DNA from: Streptomyces sp. Ru71 | Lineage (GTDB): Bacteria > Actinomycetota > Actinomycetes > Streptomycetales > Streptomycetaceae | DNA length: 64,000 nt | Direction: 5' to 3' | NCBI RefSeq assembly: GCF_002920535.1 | Contig: NZ_PQSS01000019.1 | Location: forward strand, 1-64,000 | Shown: piece after piece, positions 8,340-16,292 of the stretch | Position numbering within the stretch: the first letter of the stretch is position 1 | How the letters are laid out: every line of letters starts with the position of its first letter | Made by a program: the position numbers and the translations under genes | The notes under the pieces: generated by a model | Database searches by the model: none | What the model was told of the DNA's origin: nothing | The model's input: the letters and a program-made list of their open reading frames with translations, nothing else

Positions 8340-9578
8340 TCACCGGTACAGCAGATACCGCTCCCGTACCCGTGCGAAGGCCGCCAGCTCGTCCTGCCAG
8401 CCGGCGACGACCGCGTCGGTGCCGGCGCCCGCGTCGATGGCCGTGCGCACCCAGGTGGAGCCGGTCAGTTTGTCGATCCAGTTGTCGGAGCGCCAGGCGA
8501 AGCCGCTCCACACCCGCTTGGCGGTCACCAGCAGAGCGATGCCGGTGCGCACCGGGTCGTAGGCCTCCCGGTCGTGCACATGGATCTGCACCCCGCCGAT
8601 GGTCTTGCCCTGGAACTTGGAGAACGTCGGCGCGAAGTACGCCTCCCGGAACCGCACCCCGGGCAGTTCGAGCGCGTTCGCGGCGGCCGCCCAGCGCCCG
8701 TCGATCCCCTCGGCGCCGAGCAGTTCGAAGGGGCGGGTGGTGCCGCGCCCCTCGGAGAGGTTGGTGCCCTCGAAAAGACAGGTGCCGGAGTAGACGAGCG
8801 CGGTGTCCGGGGTCGGCATGTTCGGGCTCGGCGGTACCCACGGCAGGCCGGAGGCGTCGTAGAACTCCGACCGCTTCCAGCCGGTCATCGTCACCGTCTC
8901 CAGGGCGACGGGGGTGGTGAGGAACTCCCCGTTGAACAGCCCCGCCAGCTCCGCGACCGTCATCCCGTGCGCCTGAGCGATCGGCTTGCGGCCGACGAAG
9001 GTCGCGAACTCCGGGTGCAGCACCGGCCCGAGCGCGGCTCGTCCGGTGACCGGGTTGGGCCGGTCCAGCACCACGAACCGCTTGCCCGCGAGCGCGGCCG
9101 CCTCCATGCAGTCGTACAGCGTCCAGATGTACGTGTAGAAGCGCGCGCCCACGTCCTGGATGTCGAAGACGACGGTGTCCACCCCGGACGCGGTGAACAC
9201 GTCGGCCAGCGGCCGGCCGCTCTTGAGGTAGGTGTCGTACACCGGAAGTCCGGTCGCCGGATCGTCGTAGCGGCCCTCGGAGCCGCCCGCCTGCGCGGTG
9301 CCGCGGAAGCCGTGCTCGGGGCCGAAGACGGCCCGCAGATCGACGCGCGGGTCGGCGTGCAGCACGTCGACGATGTGGCGGGCGTCCCGGGTGACACCGG
9401 TGGGGTTCGTGACGATCCCGACCCGCTGCCCGTCCAGCAGGGCCCAGCCGTCGGCGGCGAGGCGCTCGAAGCCCGTCCGCAGCCGCCTGCCGCCGGTCGG
9501 CGCGGCCGCCTGCGCGGGGGCGGCCGACGCGGCCACCGCGGCGGCGCTCGCGAGCACACTTCGTCTGGACAGCCTCAT
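8340..9578 (-). CDS. exported exo-beta-N-acetylmuramidase, NamZ/DUF1343 family
   Basis: A 412-residue protein whose body matches DUF1343, characterised in Bacillus as NamZ (GH171), which removes terminal MurNAc from peptidoglycan fragments. The N-terminus is a clear twin-arginine signal (RLSRRSVLASAA) with an Ala-rich h-region and a cut near AQA-AAP, so it folds before export. Family landmarks are GIVTNPTG, FGPEHGFRG, VVFDIQDVGARFYTYIWT and PSPNMPT. The start is the ATG at 9578, with GGAGG about 7 bases upstream. It probably works in cell-wall recycling during growth or development. Its role here is inferred from the family. Confidence 0.87.
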   Translation of the reverse strand: MRLSRRSVLASAAAVAASAAPAQAAAPTGGRRLRTGFERLAADGWALLDGQRVGIVTNPTGVTRDARHIVDVLHADPRVDLRAVFGPEHGFRGTAQAGGSEGRYDDPATGLPVYDTYLKSGRPLADVFTASGVDTVVFDIQDVGARFYTYIWTLYDCMEAAALAGKRFVVLDRPNPVTGRAALGPVLHPEFATFVGRKPIAQAHGMTVAELAGLFNGEFLTTPVALETVTMTGWKRSEFYDASGLPWVPPSPNMPTPDTALVYSGTCLFEGTNLSEGRGTTRPFELLGAEGIDGRWAAAANALELPGVRFREAYFAPTFSKFQGKTIGGVQIHVHDREAYDPVRTGIALLVTAKRVWSGFAWRSDNWIDKLTGSTWVRTAIDAGAGTDAVVAGWQDELAAFARVRERYLLYR

Positions 9579-9676
9579 GCGACGACCTCCGTGATCCGGG
9601 TGTGTCATGCCCACGCACGCTAGCGTCCGCTCGGCCCCCGAGGAACGAAGCGGACGCAAACAGGTCTTCCGCAGCT

Positions 9677-9695
9677 ACATACCGACTGGTTAGTG
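9677..9695 (+). promoter_or_regulatory. candidate TetR operator and promoter of the SDR-ligase-tetR operon
   Basis: ACATACCGACTGGTTAGTG is an imperfect palindrome centred on GACTGGTT. It matches a second copy at 16150-16168 in reverse orientation with only transition differences. The hexamer TAGTGT at 9691-9696 fits a -10 box overlapping the right half-site, with TTCCGC about 18 bases upstream as a weak -35. A bound repressor would block the promoter. The likely ligand-responsive protein is the TetR encoded at 12184. Confidence 0.65.
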
Positions 9696-9736
9696 TGGCG
9701 GCGCACGGGGGAGCCGAGCCGCGTCGAAGGAGACCG

Positions 9737-10501
9737 ATGGTGGGAGCCGTTCAGGGTGCTGGAGTGGTCGTCACGGGAGCGGGAGGCGGCATCGGCGCCG
9801 CCCTGGCCCGCCGCTTCGCCGCCGAGGGCGCCCGGGTCGTCGTGAACGACCTGGACGCCGCGAAGGCGCAGGCCGTCGCCGACGAGATCGGCGCCACCGC
9901 GGTCCCCGGCGACGCCTCCGCGATCGTCGAGGCCGCCCTGGACGCCCTCGGCGGCACGGTCGACGTCTACTGCGCCAACGCCGGCGTCGGCTCCGGCGGC
10001 TCCGAGGCGGCCGAGGAGAGCGTCTGGGAGCTCGCCTGGGACGTCAACGTCATGGCGCACGTGCGCGCGGCCCGCGCCCTGCTGCCCGGCTGGCTGGAGC
10101 GCGGCAGCGGCCGGTTCGTCTCCACCGTCTCCGCCGCCGGACTGCTCACCATGATCGGCGCCGCCCCCTACAGCGTCACCAAGCACGGCGCCTACGCCTT
10201 CGCCGAGTGGCTGTCGCTGACCTACCGCCACCGCGGGATCAAGGTGCACGCCATCTGCCCGCAGGGCGTGCGCACCGACATGCTCTCCGCCACCGGAAGC
10301 GCCGGCGACCTGGTCCTCAAGCCCACCGCGATCGAGCCGGACGACGTCGCCGACGCGCTGTTCAAGGGCATCGAGGAGGACCGCTTCCTGATCCTGCCGC
10401 ATCCCGAGGTCGCCGGGTACTACCAGGCCCGGGCCGCCGAGCCCGACCGCTGGCTCGCCGGCATGAACCAGCTCCAGCGCAAGTGGGAGGAGGCCCGATG
10501 A
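9737..10501 (+). CDS. short-chain dehydrogenase/reductase (SDR)
   Basis: A 254-residue classical SDR. The NAD(P)-binding TGAGGGIG is at the N-terminus, NAG follows strand 4, and the active site has a Ser in VSAAG and YSVTK. It would oxidise a hydroxyl or reduce a keto group on a small or CoA-linked substrate. GAAGGAG precedes the ATG at 9737. Its stop overlaps the start of the acyl-CoA ligase by four bases (ATGA), so the two are translationally coupled and likely act in one pathway. In Pseudomonas levulinate catabolism the equivalent LvaD reduces 4-ketoacyl-CoA; whether this enzyme does so is inference. Confidence 0.85.
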   Translation: MVGAVQGAGVVVTGAGGGIGAALARRFAAEGARVVVNDLDAAKAQAVADEIGATAVPGDASAIVEAALDALGGTVDVYCANAGVGSGGSEAAEESVWELAWDVNVMAHVRAARALLPGWLERGSGRFVSTVSAAGLLTMIGAAPYSVTKHGAYAFAEWLSLTYRHRGIKVHAICPQGVRTDMLSATGSAGDLVLKPTAIEPDDVADALFKGIEEDRFLILPHPEVAGYYQARAAEPDRWLAGMNQLQRKWEEAR

Positions 10502-12162
10502 GCGCGTCACGCTACGCGGCCAAGCCCTGGCTGGCCCTCCTCGACGACGCCCAGAAGGCCCCCGTCGAGCCCGCCGACTCCCTGGTCCACGCCCTGCGCC
10601 GGGCCGTCGCCCAGGCGCCCGGACGCACCGCCCTCGCCTACTTCGACGGCCGGCTCACCTACCGCGAGATCGACGAGCTCAGCGACTCCGTCGCCGGCCA
10701 CCTCGCCGCACGCGGCCTGGAGCGCGGCGAGCGGGTGGCCGTCGTGCTGCAGAACTCCCCGCACTTCGTGCTCGCCGTGCTGGGCGCCTGGAAGGCCGGC
10801 GCGGTCGTCGTCCCCGTCAACCCGATGTACAAGTCGGGCGAGGTGTCCCACGTCCTGCGGGACGCCGAGGTGACGGCACTCGTGTGCAGCGACCGCGCGT
10901 GGGAGACGTATCTGCGCGACACGGCCGCCGGCTCACCGGTGCGGATCGCGCTGACCGCCTGCGAGCTGGACTTCCAGACGAGCGACGACGCGCGCGTGCT
11001 GTCCTTCGAACGGCTGCCGCAGGCCCCGGACGCCGACGACCTGACCGCCGTCGCCCGCGCCGGGCACAAGGCCCCCGAGGGCCGCGACCCCGCGCCCGCC
11101 GACACCGCCCTGATCAGCTACACCTCGGGCACCAGCGGCACGCCCAAGGGCGCCACCAACACGCACGGCAACATCATGTACAACGCCGAGCGCCAGAGCA
11201 CCGGGCTCGGCCTGCCCGAGGCGCCCGTGTACTTCGCGCTGGCGCCGCTGTTCCACATCACCGGGATGGTCTGCCAGTTCGGCGCCTGCCTGAACAGCGC
11301 GGGCACGCTGGTGCTGGCCTACCGCTTCGAGGCGGGCGTCGTCCTCGACGCGTTCGCCGCGCACCGCCCGCACTACACCGTCGGCCCGTCGACCGCGTTC
11401 ATGGCGCTGGCCGCCCACCCCTCCTGCACCCGGGAGCACTTCGCGTCCTTCACGGTCATCTCCTCCGGCGGCGCCCCGCTGCCGCCGGCCCTGGTGGAGA
11501 AGTTCCGGGCGGGCTTCGGACCGTACATCCGCAACGGCTACGGCCTCACCGAGTGCACCGCACCCTGCGCCTCCGTGCCGCCCGGCCTTGAGGCGCCCGT
11601 CGACCCGGCCTCCGGGACGCTGGCCGTCGGCGTGCCGGGCCCCGACACGGTCGTACGGATCATCGACGAGCAGGGCCAGGAGGTGCCCTTCGGCGAGCAG
11701 GGCGAGATCGCCGTACGGGGCCCGCAGGTCGTCCCCGGCTACTGGCGCCGCCCCGACGCCACCGCCGAGACCTTCCCCGACGGCGAGCTGCGCACCGGCG
11801 ACATCGGCTTCATGGACGAGCAGGGCTGGCTGTACGTCGTCGACCGCAAGAAGGACATGATCAACGCCTCGGGCTTCAAGGTGTGGCCGCGCGAGGTCGA
11901 GGACGTGCTCTACACCCACCCGGCGGTGCGCGAGGCGGCCGTCGTCGGCGTCCCCGACGGCTACCGTGGCGAGACCGTGCGGGCCTACATCAGCCTGCGT
12001 CCGGGCGTCGAGGCGGACCCGGAGGAACTCGCCGCGTACTGCAAGGAGAGACTGGCCGCCTACAAATACCCTCGGCAGGTCGAGATCCTGCCCGACTTGC
12101 CCAAGACGGCAAGTGGGAAGATCCTCCGGCGGGAACTGCGTTCCCGCACGCGAGACAGTTAG
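10498..12162 (+). CDS. acyl-CoA synthetase (AMP-forming)
   Basis: A 554-residue ANL-superfamily ligase that activates a carboxylic acid to its CoA thioester via an acyl-AMP. Core motifs are complete: P-loop YTSGTSGTPKGA, NGYGLTE, YRTGD-like LRTGDIG, the hinge region VVDRKKDMI, and the C-terminal catalytic Lys in PKTASGKILRREL. Length and motif spacing are those of medium/long-chain acyl-CoA synthetases. It starts inside the SDR stop codon (ATGA overlap) and is followed 21 bases later by tetR, giving a three-gene operon. In the proposed pathway it is the LvaE-like entry enzyme. Chain length and substrate cannot be read from the sequence. Confidence 0.88.
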   Translation: MSASRYAAKPWLALLDDAQKAPVEPADSLVHALRRAVAQAPGRTALAYFDGRLTYREIDELSDSVAGHLAARGLERGERVAVVLQNSPHFVLAVLGAWKAGAVVVPVNPMYKSGEVSHVLRDAEVTALVCSDRAWETYLRDTAAGSPVRIALTACELDFQTSDDARVLSFERLPQAPDADDLTAVARAGHKAPEGRDPAPADTALISYTSGTSGTPKGATNTHGNIMYNAERQSTGLGLPEAPVYFALAPLFHITGMVCQFGACLNSAGTLVLAYRFEAGVVLDAFAAHRPHYTVGPSTAFMALAAHPSCTREHFASFTVISSGGAPLPPALVEKFRAGFGPYIRNGYGLTECTAPCASVPPGLEAPVDPASGTLAVGVPGPDTVVRIIDEQGQEVPFGEQGEIAVRGPQVVPGYWRRPDATAETFPDGELRTGDIGFMDEQGWLYVVDRKKDMINASGFKVWPREVEDVLYTHPAVREAAVVGVPDGYRGETVRAYISLRPGVEADPEELAAYCKERLAAYKYPRQVEILPDLPKTASGKILRRELRSRTRDS

Positions 12163-12183
12163 ACACCCGGAACGGAAAGGCAG

Positions 12184-12786
12184 GTGGCGGCAGTGCCCAG
12201 GACGACGGACGGGGACGGCACTCCGGTGCCGCAGCGGCTCCTGGCCGCCGCCACCCGGCTCTTCGCCGAGCAGGGTTACGACCGCACCTCGGTGCAGGAG
12301 ATCGTCGAGGCGGCCGGCGTCACCAAGGGGGCGCTGTACCACTACTTCGGCTCCAAGGACGATCTGCTGCACGAGGTGTACGCGCGCGTGCTGCGCCTCC
12401 AGCAGGAGCGGCTCGACCACTTCGCCGGCCTGGACGCGCCGGTGGAGCAGCGCCTGCGGGACGCGGCGGCGGACGTGGTGGTGACCACCATCGACAACCT
12501 CGACGACACGTCGATCTTCTTCCGGTCGATGCACCACCTCAGCCCGGAGAAGAACAAGCAGGTGCGCGCCGAGCGCCGGCGCTACCACGAGCGCTTCCGC
12601 GCGCTCATCGAGGAGGGGCAGCGCGCCGGCGTCTTCTCCACGGCCACCCCGGCCGACCTCGTCGTGGACTACCACTTCGGCTCGGTCCACCACCTGCCGA
12701 CGTGGTACCGCGCGGACGGCTCGCTGAGCCCGCAGGAGGTCGCCGACCACCTGGCCGACCTGCTGCTGCGGGCACTGCGCCCTTGA
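12184..12786 (+). CDS. TetR-family transcriptional regulator
   Basis: About 200 residues. The N-terminal helix-turn-helix is typical (LFAEQGYDRTSVQEIVEAAG, then TKGALYHYFGSKDDLL). The C-terminal ligand domain is helical with no recognisable ligand signature; in style it resembles regulators of acyl-CoA catabolism. Two GTG starts are possible (12184 or 12193), and GGAAAGG just upstream favours the first. It is the last gene of the SDR-ligase operon, so it should control its own expression. The same palindrome occurs before this operon and before the kinase/dehydrogenase operon at 16150, making this protein the best candidate to control both, with an acyl-CoA as plausible inducer. Confidence 0.85.
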   Translation: MAAVPRTTDGDGTPVPQRLLAAATRLFAEQGYDRTSVQEIVEAAGVTKGALYHYFGSKDDLLHEVYARVLRLQQERLDHFAGLDAPVEQRLRDAAADVVVTTIDNLDDTSIFFRSMHHLSPEKNKQVRAERRRYHERFRALIEEGQRAGVFSTATPADLVVDYHFGSVHHLPTWYRADGSLSPQEVADHLADLLLRALRP

Positions 12787-12802
12787 GGACGCGCCCTCAA
12801 GG
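12781..12802. terminator. hairpin between convergent tetR and lysR genes
   Basis: CCTTGAGG and CCTCAAGG form an 8-bp stem around a 6-base loop, exactly at the two converging stop codons. There is no strong T-run, so it would act as a weak bidirectional terminator. Confidence 0.5.
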
Positions 12803-13687
12803 ACGCGCCGCGGGCGCCGCGCCCGTGAGGTGACGGGCGAGGGCCGCCGCCGCCGGATTGCGCGGCGCCGGCCCCCGCCCCGCCAGCACGACCGTACGGC
12901 CGGGCTCGGGCTGCGTCACGCGCACGCAGGGCAGCCCGGCCCGCTCCCCGATGGCACGCGGCACGAACGCGACCCCGATCCCGGCCCGCACCAGATCCAC
13001 CAGCAGCCCGATCTGGGTGACGTCACAGGTGATACGGCGCTGAAGGCCGCAGTGCGCGGCCAGGCGCCGCACGGCCGTCTCCAGACCCGTCCCGGCCCGG
13101 AAGTCGACGAACGGCTCGTCGGCGAGGTCCTTGATGAGCGTGCGCCCGGCCCGGGCCAGCGGATGCCCCGGAGCGGTGATCAGCACCAGCTCCTCCCGCC
13201 AGGTGGCGTGGGAGTGCAGCCCCTCGGGCAACTCCCGTGCGTCCGGCGCGAGGAAGGCCAGATCCAGCTCCCCGGCCCGCAGCGCGTCGGTCAGTTCGCC
13301 GACGGGGGCGTCCCGCACGGACACCTGGACACCGGGGAACTCCTGGTGGAAGGAGGCCAGTTCGGCGGGCAGGTCGACGCAGGTCAGCGTCTGGATGGTG
13401 CCGACGGACACCCGGCCGGTCGCCAGCCCCGTCACGGCGGCGACCGCGTCCCGGGCGGCCTCGGCGCCGGCCAGCAGCGCCCGCGCCTGCGGCACCAGCG
13501 CGCGCCCCGCCTCCGTGAGCACCACCCGGCGCCCCGTCCGCTCGAACAGATCGGCGCCCAGCTCCCGTTCGAGGTTCCTGATCGAGGTGCTGAGCGCCGA
13601 CTGCACGATGAGCTCGGCCCGGGCGGCCGCGGTGAAGCCGCCCTCGGTCACGACCGCCATGAAATGGCGGAGCTGACGGATCTCCAT
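12797..13687 (-). CDS. LysR-family transcriptional regulator
   Basis: A 296-residue LTTR. The winged HTH is at 1-60 (MEIRQLRHFMAVVTEGGFTAAA, with the recognition part continuing to about residue 40). The periplasmic-binding-like effector domain covers about 90-290. The start at 13687 puts the HTH at the normal distance from the N-terminus. LysR regulators usually control the gene divergent from them. Here the only divergent frame is a 29-codon ORF (13780-13869), after which comes the oppositely oriented acyl-CoA dehydrogenase gene. Its target may therefore be that small ORF, itself, or genes elsewhere. A palindrome at 13701-13722 is a candidate binding site. Confidence 0.88.
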   Translation of the reverse strand: MEIRQLRHFMAVVTEGGFTAAARAELIVQSALSTSIRNLERELGADLFERTGRRVVLTEAGRALVPQARALLAGAEAARDAVAAVTGLATGRVSVGTIQTLTCVDLPAELASFHQEFPGVQVSVRDAPVGELTDALRAGELDLAFLAPDARELPEGLHSHATWREELVLITAPGHPLARAGRTLIKDLADEPFVDFRAGTGLETAVRRLAAHCGLQRRITCDVTQIGLLVDLVRAGIGVAFVPRAIGERAGLPCVRVTQPEPGRTVVLAGRGPAPRNPAAAALARHLTGAAPAARP

Positions 13688-13700
13688 CCGTGCATTGTAG

Positions 13701-13722
13701 AGATCCATCTATTTCACAGATG
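13701..13722. promoter_or_regulatory. candidate LysR-type operator
   Basis: Two overlapping inverted repeats lie just before the lysR start: AGAT-CC-ATCT (13701-13710) and CATCT-N7-AGATG (13706-13722). The second has the length of a LysR T-N11-A box, and the region is much richer in A+T than its surroundings, as expected for a divergent promoter. Confidence 0.5.
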
Positions 13723-13779
13723 CCGGCCAGCGAAACCATCTGTTGGACCGGTCGACGGCCTGCGCGCCACGCTGGACGC

Positions 13780-13869
13780 ATGACACGCAGACCCTCTCTT
13801 CTCCAGCGGTTCCTGTCGTTCCTCCAGGCCCTCGCGCGCGAGGACCACCACTACTCGGGCGGCTACTAG
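13780..13869 (+). CDS. small ORF of 29 codons divergent from lysR
   Basis: ATG at 13780 opens a short frame ending at the TAG of 13867-13869. The product begins MTRRPSLLQRFLSFLQALAR and ends in REDHHYSGGY. The first part would form an amphipathic, basic helix; the tail is polar with two His and two Tyr. Nearly every third base is C or G, as in genuine Streptomyces genes. It overlaps the 3' end of the convergent dehydrogenase gene by four bases. The ribosome site is weak (CTGGA). It could be a real LysR-controlled micropeptide, a leader peptide, or the remains of a lost target gene. I recognise no family. Confidence 0.4.
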   Translation: MTRRPSLLQRFLSFLQALAREDHHYSGGY

Positions 13870-15086
13870 AGGTACTTCTTCAGCTCGCGCCGGGCCAGCG
13901 AGCGCTGGTGCACCTCGTCCGGGCCGTCGGCGAGCATCAGGGTGCGGGCGCCGGCGTACAGCTCGGCCAGCGGGAAGTCCTGGCTCACCCCGCCCGCGCC
14001 GTGCAGCTGGATCGCCCGGTCCAGGATGCCGACCACCGCGCGCGGCGTGGCGATCTTGATGGCCTGGATCTCCGTGTGGGCGCCCTTGTTGCCGACGGTG
14101 TCCATCAGCCAGGCCGTCTTCAGCACCAGCAGCCGCAGCTGCTCCACCGTCACCCGCGCGTCGGCGATCCAGTTCTGCACCACGCCCTGCTGGGCCAATG
14201 CCTTGCCGAACGCGGTGCGGGACACGGCCCGCTTGCACATCAGCTCGATGGCCCGCTCGGCCATGCCGATCAGCCGCATGCAGTGGTGGATACGGCCGGG
14301 CCCGAGCCGGGCCTGGGCGATGGCGAAGCCGCCGCCCTCCTCGCCGATCAGGTTCGTCACCGGCACGCGCGCGTGGTCGAAGATCACCTCGGCGTGGCCG
14401 CCGTGGTAGTGGTCCTCGTAGCCGAAGACCTGCATCGCACGCTTGACGGTGACGCCCGGGGTGTCGCGCGGGACCAGGACCATGGACTGCTGGCGGCGGA
14501 TGTCCGCGCCGTCCGGGTCCGTCTTGCCCATCACGATGAAGATCTTGCAGTTCGGGTCCATCGCGCCGGAGATGTACCACTTGCGGCCGGTGATGACGTA
14601 CTCGTCGCCGTCACGCTCGATGTGCGTGGTGATGTTGGTGGCGTCCGAGGAGGCCACCTCCGGCTCGGTCATCGCGAACGCCGAGCGGATCTCCCCCGCG
14701 AGGAGCGGCTCCAGCCACTGCTTCCTCTGCTGCTCGTCGCCGAACTGCGCGAGCACCTCCATGTTGCCGGTGTCCGGCGCGGAGCAGTTCAGTGCGGTGG
14801 GCGCGAGCTGCGGGGAGCGGCCGGTGATCTCGGCGAGCGGCGCGTACTGCAGGTTGGTCAGGCCGGCGCCGTACTCCTCGTCGGGCAGGAAGAGGTTCCA
14901 CAGGCCCTGGCGGCGGGCCTCGGCCTTGAGGTCCTCGACGACCTGCGGGGTGTCCCACGGGGAGGCGAGCGCGGCGCGCTGCTCCTCGGCCACCGCCTCG
15001 GCCGGGTAGACGTACTCGTCCATGAAGGCGAGCAGTTTGGCGCGCAGTTCCTCGGTGCGTGCGTCGAACGCGAAGTCCATGGCCAC
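13866..15086 (-). CDS. acyl-CoA dehydrogenase, ACAD10/11 (LvaC-like) type
   Basis: About 404-406 residues with the three-part acyl-CoA dehydrogenase fold. FAD/substrate motifs include AFAMTEPEVASSDATNI, GRKWYISGA and the C-terminal GAGGVSQDFPLA. The closest relatives I know by motif are the ACAD10/11 group. In animals this enzyme is fused to an aminoglycoside-phosphotransferase-like kinase, and in Pseudomonas (LvaC) it acts after such a kinase on 4-phosphoacyl-CoA. Here the kinase-like gene lies immediately upstream in the same operon. The start is a GTG at 15086 directly after the upstream TGA, or an ATG at 15080; GGAAGG precedes both. It would use an electron-transfer flavoprotein encoded elsewhere. 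Confidence 0.88.
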   Translation of the reverse strand: MAMDFAFDARTEELRAKLLAFMDEYVYPAEAVAEEQRAALASPWDTPQVVEDLKAEARRQGLWNLFLPDEEYGAGLTNLQYAPLAEITGRSPQLAPTALNCSAPDTGNMEVLAQFGDEQQRKQWLEPLLAGEIRSAFAMTEPEVASSDATNITTHIERDGDEYVITGRKWYISGAMDPNCKIFIVMGKTDPDGADIRRQQSMVLVPRDTPGVTVKRAMQVFGYEDHYHGGHAEVIFDHARVPVTNLIGEEGGGFAIAQARLGPGRIHHCMRLIGMAERAIELMCKRAVSRTAFGKALAQQGVVQNWIADARVTVEQLRLLVLKTAWLMDTVGNKGAHTEIQAIKIATPRAVVGILDRAIQLHGAGGVSQDFPLAELYAGARTLMLADGPDEVHQRSLARRELKKYL

Positions 15087-16109
15087 TCAGCCTTCCTGAA
15101 GAGTCGTCAGTCCGTGCTCGATGAAGACCGGGACCAGCTCGCCGATGCGGTCGAAGCCGCGGCCGACGGTCTGGCCCAGGGTGTAGCGGTAGTGGATGCC
15201 CTCCAGGATCACGGCGAGCTTGAACCAGGCGAACGCCGTGTACCAGGCCACGGCCGACACGTCGCGCCCCGAGCGCGCGGCGTACCGCTCGATCAGCTCC
15301 CGCGGCGCCGGGTGACCCGGGGCCTGGGCGGTGGTGGAGACGGGGGAGTCCGGCAGCTGAAGCGGCCGGCTGTACATCACCAGCAGCCCCAGGTCGGTCA
15401 GCGGGTCGCCGAGCGTGGACATCTCCCAGTCCAGCACCGCCTTGATCTCGTCGTCGGCGCCGATCAGGACGTTGTCCAGCCGGTAGTCGCCGTGCACGAT
15501 CGTCGGGGCGGGGGAGGAGGGCAGCTCCCGGCCGAGCGCGGCGTGCAGCTCGTCGATGCCGGGCAGCTCGCGGTTGCGGGAGGCGTCCAGCTGCTTGCCC
15601 CAGCGGCGCAGCTGCCGGTCCAGGAAGCCCTCCGGGCGGCCGAAGTCGCCGAGGCCGACCTCGGCGGGGTCGACGGCGTGCAGCTCCACGAGTGTGTCGA
15701 CGAGCGAGAGCACCGCCTGCCGGGTGCGCTCCGGGCCGAGCGGGGCGAGCTGCTCGGCGGTGCGGTACGGGGTGCCCTCGACGAACTCCATGACGTAGAA
15801 GGGCGCCCCGAGCACCTCCTCGTCCTCGCACAGCAGCACCGGCTCCGGCACCGGCACCTTGGTCGGGTGCAGGGCGCTGATCACCCGGTGCTCGCGCTTC
15901 ATGTCGTGCGCGGTGGCCAGCACATGCCCGAGCGGAGGCCGGCGCACCACCCACTGCTGCGTGCCGTCGCCGACCAGATAGGTGAGGTTCGACCGTCCGC
16001 CCTCGACCAGCCGGCCGGTCAGGGGACCGGTCACCAGACCGGGCCGCTCGCGCTCCAGCAGACCGCGCAGCCGGTCGAGATCGAGTCCGGGCGGGTGGTC
16101 GGGGCTCAT
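15087..16109 (-). CDS. APH-family kinase, LvaA / ACAD11 N-domain type
   Basis: A 340-residue aminoglycoside-phosphotransferase fold protein. The nucleotide-binding N-lobe contains GGRSNLTYLV and VVRRPP, and the catalytic loop is HGDYRLDNVLI, followed by VLDWEMSTLGDP in the metal-binding position. This is the sequence style of the kinase half of ACAD10/11 and of Pseudomonas LvaA, which phosphorylates the gamma-hydroxyl of 4-hydroxyacyl-CoA, rather than of drug-resistance enzymes. Two ATGs occur at 16112 and 16109; GGAG spacing favours the second. The dehydrogenase start follows the stop without a gap. The TetR-type palindrome lies 41 bases upstream. LvaA needs a small partner, LvaB, and I see no such gene nearby. 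Confidence 0.85.
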   Translation of the reverse strand: MSPDHPPGLDLDRLRGLLERERPGLVTGPLTGRLVEGGRSNLTYLVGDGTQQWVVRRPPLGHVLATAHDMKREHRVISALHPTKVPVPEPVLLCEDEEVLGAPFYVMEFVEGTPYRTAEQLAPLGPERTRQAVLSLVDTLVELHAVDPAEVGLGDFGRPEGFLDRQLRRWGKQLDASRNRELPGIDELHAALGRELPSSPAPTIVHGDYRLDNVLIGADDEIKAVLDWEMSTLGDPLTDLGLLVMYSRPLQLPDSPVSTTAQAPGHPAPRELIERYAARSGRDVSAVAWYTAFAWFKLAVILEGIHYRYTLGQTVGRGFDRIGELVPVFIEHGLTTLQEG

Positions 16110-16149
16110 CATCGCTCCTACAGGCAGGTGAACAGGTCTCCCACCATCA

Positions 16150-16168
16150 TGCTGACCGGTCGGTATGT
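16150..16168 (-). promoter_or_regulatory. second TetR-type operator, upstream of the kinase-dehydrogenase operon
   Basis: Read on the minus strand this is ACATACCGACCGGTCAGCA. It aligns with the site at 9677-9695 with all differences being transitions. The centre GACCGGTC is a perfect palindrome. It lies between the kinase gene and the divergent oxidoreductase gene at 16293, so it could affect both. Confidence 0.65.
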
Positions 16169-16292
16169 CGTCCAGTGCCGGAGCGGAACGTGACCGGGAC
16201 CACCATAGGCCGACGACCCCCGACCGGCGAAGCGCGCACGCGTGGTCCATCCGGGCTTGCGCGGCGCGGGACCACCCCGGAGGGTCGGTGCC

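Noticed and set aside
15087..16109. Aminoglycoside resistance gene
   Set aside because: Although the fold is APH, the sequence around the catalytic loop and the operon with an acyl-CoA dehydrogenase match the LvaA/ACAD11 kinase group, not drug phosphotransferases.
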